Position numbers and translations under genes: made by a program. A stretch of 5,884 bases of DNA from Chitinophagaceae bacterium (GTDB lineage Bacteria > Bacteroidota > Bacteroidia > Chitinophagales > Chitinophagaceae). The notes under the pieces were generated by a model that ran no database searches, was not told the DNA's origin, and was given only the letters and a program-made list of their open reading frames with translations. Position 1 is the first letter of the stretch. The number at the start of each line of letters is the position of its first letter. Of the stretch, positions 1 to 5,884 are shown piece by piece. The stretch is from contig CANKNL010000191.1 in assembly GCA_947483345.1 (NCBI GenBank), positions 1 to 5,884 of the forward strand. The letters are read 5' to 3'.

Positions 1-1
1 A

Positions 2-1903
2 ATAACAGATCCAACTGTCCCCATTATTAACAGCGTTACGGCTGTTGGTTGTAACAGCGCATTGTTGAAAGTTGTTTTTTCAAAGGATATTCTTTGTTCC
101 AGCGTAACATCTTCGGGCAGTGAGTTTTCAATTACTCCCGGGGCATCCGTTATCACCAATGTCATGTCACAATGTGCGTCAGCATTTTATTCCATAACTG
201 AACTAACCATACAGTTGCAAAATCCCTTACCTGCAGGAAATTATAACCTGTTTGTAAGTCAGGGATCAGATGCCAATACATTTACAGATGTATGTGGTAA
301 TAATATAACAAACGGATTCAGTATACCATTTACCATTGCGGCTCAACTACCGGTAACATTAGATACGCTTACATTTGCGGGCTGTGCCCCCACCGTTTTA
401 AATGTTAGTCTAACCAAACCGGTATGGTGCAGCAGTATCACTGTTACCGGCACCGAATTCTCCATTTTACCCGGTAATCCGGCAATTGCTTCGGTACAAA
501 CCTTATGTAGTGCAGGGGCTACTTATGCTGATCAGTTGCAGATTGTATTATTAAATCCACTCAGCTCCGGTAATTACCAGCTGGTTGTAAATAACGGTAC
601 AGATGGAAATACTTTTATTGATACCTGCAATAACTCAATCACAGCCGGCAGTAGTCTGCCTTTTGAAATTTTTGGTGCGGTAGATTTTGCCAGCCAGGTA
701 AAATGGGGTTGTGTAATGGATACCATTGTACTTACTCACCCGGGGGGTAATGGTATCAATTCCTGGGTTTGGAGTTTTAGCGATGGCGGAACTGCATCAG
801 GACAAACGGTTACGCATATTTCCCCGGTCTCCACAGCAAGTGTAGATGTGCAATTGATCGTATCTAATGGGATCTGTAATCAAACCCTGAGTCATACAAT
901 TACATTGGGTAATTCATATCAAGCGGGCTTTACAAGTAATCCGGATGATACATTATGTATAAACAAACCGGTGGTCTTTACCAATACCTCAACCGGTACG
1001 CTGATTGATCATGTATGGGATTTTGGAGATTTAACACAATATACCGGGCAAACACCTCCGGCACACCGTTACGCAGTAACCGGTAATTACCGTGTACAGC
1101 TAATCGTTACTAACCAATTCGGTTGTCGGGATACCGCGTTTAAAAATATTCATGTAGCACCTTCTGCCTTCATTGATTTTACCGGTTTAAAACCGCAGTA
1201 TTGTACGGGCAATCAGGTATTGCTTACAAGACAAATATCACGCCATATCATGTCGTATGTTTGGGATAATGGTGATGGTAAGACATTGACTAATACCGTG
1301 AATGTTAATTTTTCATATACAGCTGAAAGGTCATATACAATAACTCTTTCCGGTACCGACAGGTATTGTGGGTTGGCTACTGTTAGTAAAACGGTTCCTG
1401 TTTATGCAGTACCAAAAGTGAAGCTGCCTCCCGATACCGTCATTTGCCAAAATGAACAATTGCTTATTGGCGTGTTGCCAACAGCTCATTATACTTATTT
1501 ATGGAGTACCGGCGAAACCACGGCGCAACTACTTACAAGTATTTTTACAAGACAGTACACATTAACGGCCTATAATAATGGCTGCAGTGCATTTGATGCC
1601 ATGTTTGTAAAGGTATTAACAGCCTGTTTAATAAAAGTACCAGGCGCGTTTACACCAAACCGTGATGGTTTAAATGATGAATTGAAAGCGTTGAATGCCG
1701 ACCTGGCAAAAAACTTTTCATTTAAAGTATTTAACCGGCTTGGGCAAATGGTTTTTGCTACCAATAATCCGTTGGAAGGATGGAATGGGTTATTAAAAGG
1801 TAATCCGGCCCAAGCTGATACGTATGTTTGGATGCTGAGTTATATTGATCCCTGGAATGGTAAAAAAATAAGGGAAAAAGGAACCAGTATTTTGCTACGG
1901 TAA
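2..1903 (+). CDS. T9SS-secreted multidomain protein with Ig-like and PKD repeats (5' truncated)
   Basis: This is the C-terminal part of a large secreted or surface protein. The frame is open from the first complete codon (position 2) to the TAA at 1901-1903. The residues encoded before the TTG at 62 (…INSVTAVGC…) continue the repeat pattern, so the start lies outside the window. Domains in order: two tandem SbsA-like Ig repeats with conserved cysteines (47-337 and 380-670); three PKD-type domains (about 686-1405) with the signatures WSFSDGG (770), WDFGD (1016) and WDNGDG (1262); a further Ig-like module with WSTGETT (1502); and a CHU_C / gliding-motility-associated C-terminal domain (1634-1900) with AFTPNRDGLND at 1646. 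In known Bacteroidota proteins this last domain is the type B signal for export by the type IX secretion system. By family knowledge the protein is exported across the outer membrane and is probably structural or adhesive. No catalytic domain is visible here, but one could lie upstream. The specific function is unknown. Confidence 0.93.
   Translation: MTDPTVPIINSVTAVGCNSALLKVVFSKDILCSSVTSSGSEFSITPGASVITNVMSQCASAFYSITELTIQLQNPLPAGNYNLFVSQGSDANTFTDVCGNNITNGFSIPFTIAAQLPVTLDTLTFAGCAPTVLNVSLTKPVWCSSITVTGTEFSILPGNPAIASVQTLCSAGATYADQLQIVLLNPLSSGNYQLVVNNGTDGNTFIDTCNNSITAGSSLPFEIFGAVDFASQVKWGCVMDTIVLTHPGGNGINSWVWSFSDGGTASGQTVTHISPVSTASVDVQLIVSNGICNQTLSHTITLGNSYQAGFTSNPDDTLCINKPVVFTNTSTGTLIDHVWDFGDLTQYTGQTPPAHRYAVTGNYRVQLIVTNQFGCRDTAFKNIHVAPSAFIDFTGLKPQYCTGNQVLLTRQISRHIMSYVWDNGDGKTLTNTVNVNFSYTAERSYTITLSGTDRYCGLATVSKTVPVYAVPKVKLPPDTVICQNEQLLIGVLPTAHYTYLWSTGETTAQLLTSIFTRQYTLTAYNNGCSAFDAMFVKVLTACLIKVPGAFTPNRDGLNDELKALNADLAKNFSFKVFNRLGQMVFATNNPLEGWNGLLKGNPAQADTYVWMLSYIDPWNGKKIREKGTSILLR
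47..379 (+). repeat. Tandem Ig-like repeat unit 1 (111 codons, four Cys)
   Basis: This is the first of two protein-level repeat units. The Ig-like domain proper runs to about 337 and is followed by a linker that leads into unit 2. It reads like an SbsA-type bacterial Ig domain (Big_5): FSK near the start, GSEFSI, then NPLPAGNY and a DANTFTD…CGN segment before the last strand. Its cysteines, counted in codons from the first, lie at +0, +15, +41 and +81. The match to unit 2 is 45 of 97 positions by hand, without gaps. Assignment to Big_5 is by eye. Confidence 0.8.
380..670 (+). repeat. Tandem Ig-like repeat unit 2 (four Cys)
   Basis: This is the second copy of the repeat and starts exactly 333 bases (111 codons) after unit 1. 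It shares GC at the start, CSS, EFSI, NPL, GNY, the NTF.D.C.N segment and the final PF.I with unit 1. All four cysteines fall at the same offsets as in unit 1. The DNA has diverged clearly between the two copies, so this is an old duplication and not a recent one. The text before unit 1 resembles the linker before unit 2, so more copies may lie upstream of the window. Confidence 0.8.
686..1405 (+). other. Array of three PKD-type domains
   Basis: Three beta-sandwich modules of about 75-80 residues follow one another. Only the middle one has the classic WDFGD signature (1016-1030) and the usual Y…GNY.V.L.V.N ending. The first has WSFSDGG (770) and the third WDNGDG (1262), both recognisable variants. 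PKD domains in secreted Bacteroidota proteins usually act as spacers or as protein- or glycan-contact modules. Which of these applies here cannot be seen. Confidence 0.75.
1634..1900 (+). other. T9SS type B sorting domain (CHU_C / gliding motility-associated C-terminal)
   Basis: The last 89 residues match the well-known C-terminal module of Bacteroidota exported proteins: VPGAFTPNRDGLNDE at the start, FKVFNRLGQMVF in the middle, then W.G, YVW.L.Y and a final GTSILLR before the stop. In the family this domain directs export through the type IX secretion system and attachment to the cell surface or release. It implies that the genome encodes a T9SS, which lies outside this window. Confidence 0.9.
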
Positions 1904-1909
1904 TGCGGT

Positions 1910-2935
1910 TTAGGGTACAGATTCTGACAATCTGCATTCGTTAAGATGTACTCCTAATGTATGTATAGCGCCACACTTTAAGGCAAAATTATTTTTTTGG
2001 TGGCCCACCGGGAAATCAAAACAAACCGGGTAATTATAGTCTTTTACTTTTTCCAAAACAATCTCCTCAATTGTTTTTCCAAACGCTTCACCGGCTTCAT
2101 CTGTCTTTATTTTAAAACCGCCGATGATCAGGCCTTTCAGGGTTTCTAATTTTCCGCTGCGTTTCAAATTCCAAAACATACGGTCAATGCTGTATAAATA
2201 TTCCCCGGTATCTTCTACAAATAAAATTTTATCCCTGGTATGAATATCTGATTCACTTCCTGCCAACGATTCCAGGGTTTTTAAATTGCCGCCCACAAGT
2301 TCGCCTGTTCCGATACCTGTTTTGTTTTTTTCATTTGGGGTAAACAGGTATTTCATTCTTTCACCAGTTAAACATTGATTAATAGATTCAATGGTTTCTT
2401 TTTGAACAAGTTCTGCCATAGTCCAATCCCGGGGAAAACTGTTGCACATTTTGGCATGTATAGTGGCTACCCGAAAATTTTTATTGATATGCGAATGAAA
2501 AACCGTGGCATCACTGAATCCAATGAGCCATTTGGGATCTTTTTTAAATTTTTTAAAATTCAACCGGTCTAGTATTCTTACTCCACCATATCCACCCCTG
2601 GCAAACAAAATGGCCTTAATCATTTTATCATCCAGCATTTGCTGCAGATCATTCAGCCTTTCCTCATCGGTACCCCCAAACGTAAAATCTTTTTTACCAA
2701 TGGTATCGCCTATCCGGTAGTTAAAGCCCCATTCCTGTAATTTAAGTAATGCAGGTTGAACATCTTCAATAGTAATAAACCCCGCCGGACAGCAGATGCC
2801 AATGGTATCAGCCTTTTTTAAATAAGGTGGTTTAATAGCCGGATAATCTGACGCTATGCTTGTTTTACCCTTTGCTACTGCACTAAATGAAGCTACCAGT
2901 GGAAGAAGGGAAGAAATAAAATGTTTGCGTTTCAT
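1910..2935 (-). CDS. LD-carboxypeptidase, peptidase family S66 (LdcA/MccF-like), exported
   Basis: This is a serine peptidase of 341 residues. Family members cut the bond between the meso-diaminopimelate and terminal D-Ala of muropeptide tetrapeptides during murein recycling; the MccF branch instead cleaves microcin C-type compounds. Visible motifs are FARGGYGG (111-118), the nucleophile elbow GFSDAT (Ser141), GGNL (215-218), VEDTGE (Glu241) and GHQKNN (His312). The Ser-Glu-His triad and its spacing fit the family. An N-terminal segment (MKRKHF, then a hydrophobic stretch, then SAVAKG) looks like a signal peptide with cleavage near residue 21-22. This points to periplasmic action, unlike cytoplasmic E. 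coli LdcA. RKHFI resembles a Tat motif with Lys replacing the second Arg, so Sec or Tat remains open. The ATG at 2935 is chosen because an in-frame stop lies upstream (2975-2977) and no other ATG lies between. There is no Shine-Dalgarno. The gene is convergent with the T9SS protein gene and divergent from metG. Substrate preference cannot be told from sequence. Confidence 0.92.
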   Translation of the reverse strand: MKRKHFISSLLPLVASFSAVAKGKTSIASDYPAIKPPYLKKADTIGICCPAGFITIEDVQPALLKLQEWGFNYRIGDTIGKKDFTFGGTDEERLNDLQQMLDDKMIKAILFARGGYGGVRILDRLNFKKFKKDPKWLIGFSDATVFHSHINKNFRVATIHAKMCNSFPRDWTMAELVQKETIESINQCLTGERMKYLFTPNEKNKTGIGTGELVGGNLKTLESLAGSESDIHTRDKILFVEDTGEYLYSIDRMFWNLKRSGKLETLKGLIIGGFKIKTDEAGEAFGKTIEEIVLEKVKDYNYPVCFDFPVGHQKNNFALKCGAIHTLGVHLNECRLSESVP

Positions 2936-3038
2936 ATGTTTTTGTTGTTGCTTTTGGCCAATTGGGGTTTGTAATCAGCCATTTTATGTTGATTTTAACT
3001 GAATTTCTGCCTCATTTCATAGGTTGAATTTACTCAAA

Positions 3039-3070
3039 TTTCGGTATTGACGACTGATTAGGTATTTTTG
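3039..3070 (+). promoter_or_regulatory. Bacteroidota-type promoter for metG
   Basis: An exact TAnnTTTG box (TATTTTTG) lies at 3063-3070. Twenty bases upstream of it, at 3039-3042, is TTTC, three of four bases of the TTTG expected at -33. Box and spacing fit the Bacteroidota primary sigma factor pattern. If the box is centred at -7, transcription would start near 3073-3076, only 2-5 bases before the metG ATG. For the opposite gene I found no TAnnTTTG box in 2936-3077 on the minus strand. Confidence 0.6.
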
Positions 3071-3077
3071 CACCGTC

Positions 3078-5216
3078 ATGAATAAACCTAAACGCTATTT
3101 AGTAACATCTGCCCTCCCTTATGCCAATGGTCCTAAACACATTGGCCACTTGGCAGGGGCGTATTTGCCTGCCGATATTTATGTACGTTACCTGCGTGCC
3201 AAAAAAGCAGATGTAGTTTATGTTTGTGGCAGCGATGAACATGGTGCAGCCATTACCATTCAGGCCATGAAGGAAAAAACCACCCCACGTGCCATTGTTG
3301 ATAAATATCATGCTATGCTTAAAAGCAATATGGCCGACCTCGGTATTTCATTTGATATCTATCACCGTACGTCTTCACCACTGCATCATGAAACGGCACA
3401 GGAATTTTTTACGACATTAAATAATAAAGGCGATCTGAACCAAAAAGAAACGGAACAGTATTATGATGAAGAAGCAAAAAGTTTTTTAGCCGATCGCTAT
3501 ATTATTGGAACCTGCCCGGTTTGTGCCAATAACAATGCCTATGGTGACCAGTGCGAAAAATGCGGTACGTCTTTAAGTCCCGAGCAATTAATAAACCCAC
3601 GCAGTACTTTAAGTGGTCATGCACCTGCAAAAAAATTAACGACACATTGGTTTTTACCGTTGGATAAACATGAAGATTTTTTAAGAGAATGGATATTAAC
3701 TGAGCACAAAGAAGATTGGAAAGTGAATGTATTGGGTCAGTGTAAAAGCTGGATGGACTTGGGCTTACAACCAAGGGCAGTAACCAGAGATCTGGATTGG
3801 GGAGTGCCACTGCCATCGGATGTGATAGGCGGGGAAGGGAAAGTTTTATATGTTTGGTTTGATGCCCCCATCGGTTATATCAGCGCAACAAAACAATGGG
3901 CTATAGATAATAATAAAGATTGGAAGCCGTATTGGAATTCGCCAGATACCAAACTGGTTCATTTTATTGGAAAGGATAATATTGTTTTTCATGCAATTAT
4001 TTTTCCTGTTATGTTGAAACTGCATGGCTTTATTTTACCCGATAATGTGCCGAGTAATGAGTTTATGAACCTGGAAGGTGATAAGATGAGTACCAGCCGG
4101 GGATGGAGTATTGAAATGGATGATTACATCAATGATTTTGTAAAAAAAGATAATGGTGGTGCACAAATGGTGGATGCCTTGCGATATTACTTAACGCAGA
4201 TAGCACCAGAAACCAAAGACAGTGAATTTACCTGGAAAGGTTTTCAGGATGCTGTGAATAGTGAGCTGGTAGCCATTTTTGGCAATTTTATAAACAGAAC
4301 ATTTGTGCTGATGCATAAATTATGCCATGGCAAGGTTCCGCCATTGCACATGGATATCTTGGATGCGGCGGATAAAAAAATGTTTGAAGACATTCAAAAT
4401 ACTAAAACGAGTATTGAAAACTTAATTGACGGATATCAGTTTAGGGATGCCCTGTATGAAGTCATTGATCTGGCCCGGAAAGGGAATAAATACATGCAGG
4501 ATAAACAGCCCTGGATTGTTGCAAAAACTATTGAAGCAAATCCGGATGCTCAAAAATCAATCGACAATTGTCTGCACATTTGTTTACAATTGTCCGCTAA
4601 CCTGGCAGTGTTTATTAATCCCTTTTTACCATTTGCTGCAAAAAAAATGTGTTACCTGATGAAGGTCGTTGATAAAATACTCGATTGGGAAAATGCCGGT
4701 AAACCAAAATTGCTGAGTATCGGTTATGCGTTACGGGCACCCGAATTATTATTCCGGAAAATAGAAGATGAGGAAGTAAAAGAACAGGTTGAAAAATTAA
4801 AAACTAAAAAAGCACAAATGGAAAATACCGAAAAGCTTACCGCAACAACCAGTGCTGATACCCCTTCTCCGGAAGCCGGGGAAGCAAAGCCTGCAATCCA
4901 GTTCGACGATTTTGCAAAAATTGATTTAAAAGTAGGGACGATACTGTCGGCTGAAAAAATTGAAAAAGCCGATAAACTTTTGAAACTGGAAGTTGACCTG
5001 GGGGTTGAAAAAAGAATCATCGTTAGCGGAATAGCCTTGCATTTTAAGGCCGAAGATATCATTGGTAAACAGGTGGTGGTGGTGGCCAACCTGGCACCCC
5101 GTAAAATGAGAGGTATTGAAAGCCAGGGTATGATATTAATGGCAGAAGATAATGCAGGGAAACTGCATTTTGTAAATCCCGATACCTTGATTACAGCAGG
5201 CGCAGCTGTGAGCTGA
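3078..5216 (+). CDS. metG: Methionine--tRNA ligase (methionyl-tRNA synthetase)
   Basis: This cytoplasmic enzyme charges tRNA-Met and initiator tRNA with methionine using ATP. It is full length at 712 residues, within the usual range for Bacteroidota and other long bacterial forms. The class I catalytic core shows SALPYANGPKHIGHLAG with the HIGH motif at 21-24, a zinc knuckle with CPVC (146-149) and CEKC (159-162), VWFDAPIGY (259-267), FIGKDN, and the KMSKS-type loop KMSTS (336-340). The helical anticodon-binding domain shows NFINR (Asn403, Arg407) and QPW (Trp479), matching residues known to read the CAU anticodon in E. coli. A charged linker (about 560-606) leads to an EMAPII/Trbp111-like OB-fold tRNA-binding domain (about 607-712: FAKIDLKVG, ADKLLKLEVD, NLAPRKMRGIESQGM), the part that usually mediates dimerisation. 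The start is fixed by the conserved N-terminus KRYLVTSALPYANGP. No Shine-Dalgarno is present and the promoter lies almost at the ATG. Nothing is missing or broken. Confidence 0.98.
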   Translation: MNKPKRYLVTSALPYANGPKHIGHLAGAYLPADIYVRYLRAKKADVVYVCGSDEHGAAITIQAMKEKTTPRAIVDKYHAMLKSNMADLGISFDIYHRTSSPLHHETAQEFFTTLNNKGDLNQKETEQYYDEEAKSFLADRYIIGTCPVCANNNAYGDQCEKCGTSLSPEQLINPRSTLSGHAPAKKLTTHWFLPLDKHEDFLREWILTEHKEDWKVNVLGQCKSWMDLGLQPRAVTRDLDWGVPLPSDVIGGEGKVLYVWFDAPIGYISATKQWAIDNNKDWKPYWNSPDTKLVHFIGKDNIVFHAIIFPVMLKLHGFILPDNVPSNEFMNLEGDKMSTSRGWSIEMDDYINDFVKKDNGGAQMVDALRYYLTQIAPETKDSEFTWKGFQDAVNSELVAIFGNFINRTFVLMHKLCHGKVPPLHMDILDAADKKMFEDIQNTKTSIENLIDGYQFRDALYEVIDLARKGNKYMQDKQPWIVAKTIEANPDAQKSIDNCLHICLQLSANLAVFINPFLPFAAKKMCYLMKVVDKILDWENAGKPKLLSIGYALRAPELLFRKIEDEEVKEQVEKLKTKKAQMENTEKLTATTSADTPSPEAGEAKPAIQFDDFAKIDLKVGTILSAEKIEKADKLLKLEVDLGVEKRIIVSGIALHFKAEDIIGKQVVVVANLAPRKMRGIESQGMILMAEDNAGKLHFVNPDTLITAGAAVS

Positions 5217-5221
5217 TGAAG

Positions 5222-5249
5222 ATGGCAGGCCCTGGTTTTTACCCGCCAT
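5222..5249 (+). terminator. Imperfect hairpin after metG, possible terminator
   Basis: The arms ATGGCAGG (5222-5229) and CCCGCCAT (5242-5249) pair at seven of eight positions, with one A-C mismatch, around a 12-base loop. It begins six bases after the metG stop. It lacks a T-run directly after the stem; the T-tract is in the loop instead. It is a weak candidate for an intrinsic terminator, or it may be only a stabilising 3' hairpin. The rest of the 5217-5306 spacer is AT-rich and shows no clear promoter box. Confidence 0.3.
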
Positions 5250-5306
5250 TAAAAGATCATTTTGGAGGTACTTGTTTTTGACTAATAAAAATATAAAATT
5301 ATAATT

Positions 5307-5884
5307 ATGACAAATAAAAATTTACTGCTCGTTTTATTGATTGCCTTTACCCTGCCGGTATTTGCACAGTCTGCTGATATGACTTTAATTCCTTATCGTA
5401 AGGGCGACTTATGGGGTTATGCCAGTGCCGACAGAACCGTCATCATTAATCCGGAATATGATGAGGCTAATCTTTTTTATGAAGGGTTTGCTGTAGTAAA
5501 AAAAGCTGGGAAATACGGCTATGTTTCGATGAATGGAAAACTGGCAATACCGGCTAAATTTCTTTCAGCCAAACCTTTTCGTGTAGGTTATTTTGAAGTG
5601 CCGGCTAATGCAAAAAAAGATTCGACTGTAGTAAATGGCCAAAAAACAGTGTTGTTTGCCGGGGCTTCACTAAGTGCTGATGGCTATGAGATTTGTATCA
5701 ATACCAAAGGGGAAAAAATGCCCAAATGCCCGGCCATACATGAAGATAATGCACCTGATTTAAATAAGACCAATACCATAACGGTTGTATCTAATTACAG
5801 TACGATTCAAAAAAGTGATCTGTTTGATAAGATAACGGACGATTATAAAATGCCGGGAGCAGAAGACTCTTATTATATCGCCAT
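5307..5884 (+). CDS. Secreted WG-repeat protein (3' truncated by the window end)
   Basis: The frame is open from the ATG at 5307 to the window edge: 192 full codons with no stop. An in-frame TAA at 5286-5288 lies upstream, and this ATG is the first after it. Residues 1-20 form a clear Sec-type signal peptide (basic MTNKN, a leucine-rich core, then VFAQS), so the mature protein is periplasmic or exported. The mature part begins with WG/KWG-type repeats. Copy 1 is LWGYASADRTVIINPEYD…YEGFAVV (about 35-64) and copy 2 is KYGYVSMNGKLAIPAKF (about 69-98). A third, degenerate copy may begin at GYEICINTKGEKMP (about 126) after a non-repeat insert. The leader before the ATG is very AT-rich, with no Shine-Dalgarno. 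WG repeats are common in Bacteroidota, but their role is generally unknown; they are thought to be binding or scaffold modules. No enzymatic domain is visible in the part present. The gene follows metG on the same strand after 90 bases; a functional link is not implied. Confidence 0.85.
   Translation, partial: MTNKNLLLVLLIAFTLPVFAQSADMTLIPYRKGDLWGYASADRTVIINPEYDEANLFYEGFAVVKKAGKYGYVSMNGKLAIPAKFLSAKPFRVGYFEVPANAKKDSTVVNGQKTVLFAGASLSADGYEICINTKGEKMPKCPAIHEDNAPDLNKTNTITVVSNYSTIQKSDLFDKITDDYKMPGAEDSYYIA

Noticed and set aside
62..64. TTG at 62 as the start codon of the first gene
   Set aside because: The frame is open to the window start, and the residues before it (including the GC pair at 47-52) match the repeat pattern, so the gene is truncated and the TTG is an internal leucine.
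1918..1934. Perfect inverted repeat (6-bp stem, 5-base loop) as an intrinsic terminator
   Set aside because: The stem is AT-rich and neither strand has a U-tract after it, and it falls within coding sequence. It may arise by chance.
3502..3816. Minus-strand open frame of 104 codons opposite metG
   Set aside because: It lies over the conserved zinc knuckle and catalytic core of metG, with no motif or plausible start signal. It is a shadow of the real gene.
4724..5089. Minus-strand open frame of 121 codons opposite the metG 3' end
   Set aside because: Its translation is Ser/Phe-rich low-complexity sequence, as expected from the antisense of Lys/Glu-rich codons. It has no recognisable domain and lies wholly inside a well-supported gene.
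5082..5094. GGT-type trinucleotide run in metG
   Set aside because: It encodes consecutive valines in a beta strand of the tRNA-binding domain and is too short to be a meaningful microsatellite.
1..5884. Search for CRISPR arrays, insertion sequences, tRNA/rRNA genes, phage or defence modules
   Set aside because: No spaced direct repeats, transposase motifs, terminal inverted repeats, cloverleaf-like sequences or defence-type domains were seen. Nearly all of the window is accounted for by four genes and short spacers.

Overview
The window looks like ordinary chromosome from a member of the Bacteroidota, probably close to Chitinophagaceae. The grounds are a type IX secretion (T9SS) type B sorting domain with PKD repeats, a WG-repeat secreted protein, a Bacteroidota-type TAnnTTTG promoter box, start codons without Shine-Dalgarno sequences, and moderately AT-rich DNA. 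The family-level placement is inference from gene style.

Layout from left to right. (1) Positions 2-1903, plus strand: the 3' part of a large secreted, multi-domain surface or extracellular protein. It has two tandem cysteine-bearing Ig-like repeats, three PKD-type domains, a fourth Ig-like module and a C-terminal T9SS sorting domain. Its true start lies before the window. (2) Positions 1910-2935, minus strand: an exported S66-family LD-carboxypeptidase (LdcA/MccF type), convergent with gene 1 and separated from it by only 6 bases. (3) Positions 2936-3077: a divergent intergenic region with a good Bacteroidota promoter placed almost on top of the next start codon. (4) Positions 3078-5216, plus strand: full-length methionyl-tRNA synthetase (metG) with a zinc-binding knuckle and an EMAPII-like C-terminal tRNA-binding domain. 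(5) Positions 5217-5306: a short spacer with an imperfect hairpin. (6) Positions 5307 to the window end, plus strand: the 5' part of a secreted WG-repeat protein, cut by the window edge.

The genes do not form an obvious pathway. metG is housekeeping, the LD-carboxypeptidase acts in cell-wall peptide trimming or recycling, and the two flanking genes encode exported proteins. I see no CRISPR array, mobile element, phage gene, toxin-antitoxin pair, tRNA or rRNA, and no credible sign of a new multi-gene system. The most interesting points are the exactly conserved four-cysteine spacing in the tandem repeats of gene 1 and the nearly leaderless metG promoter.
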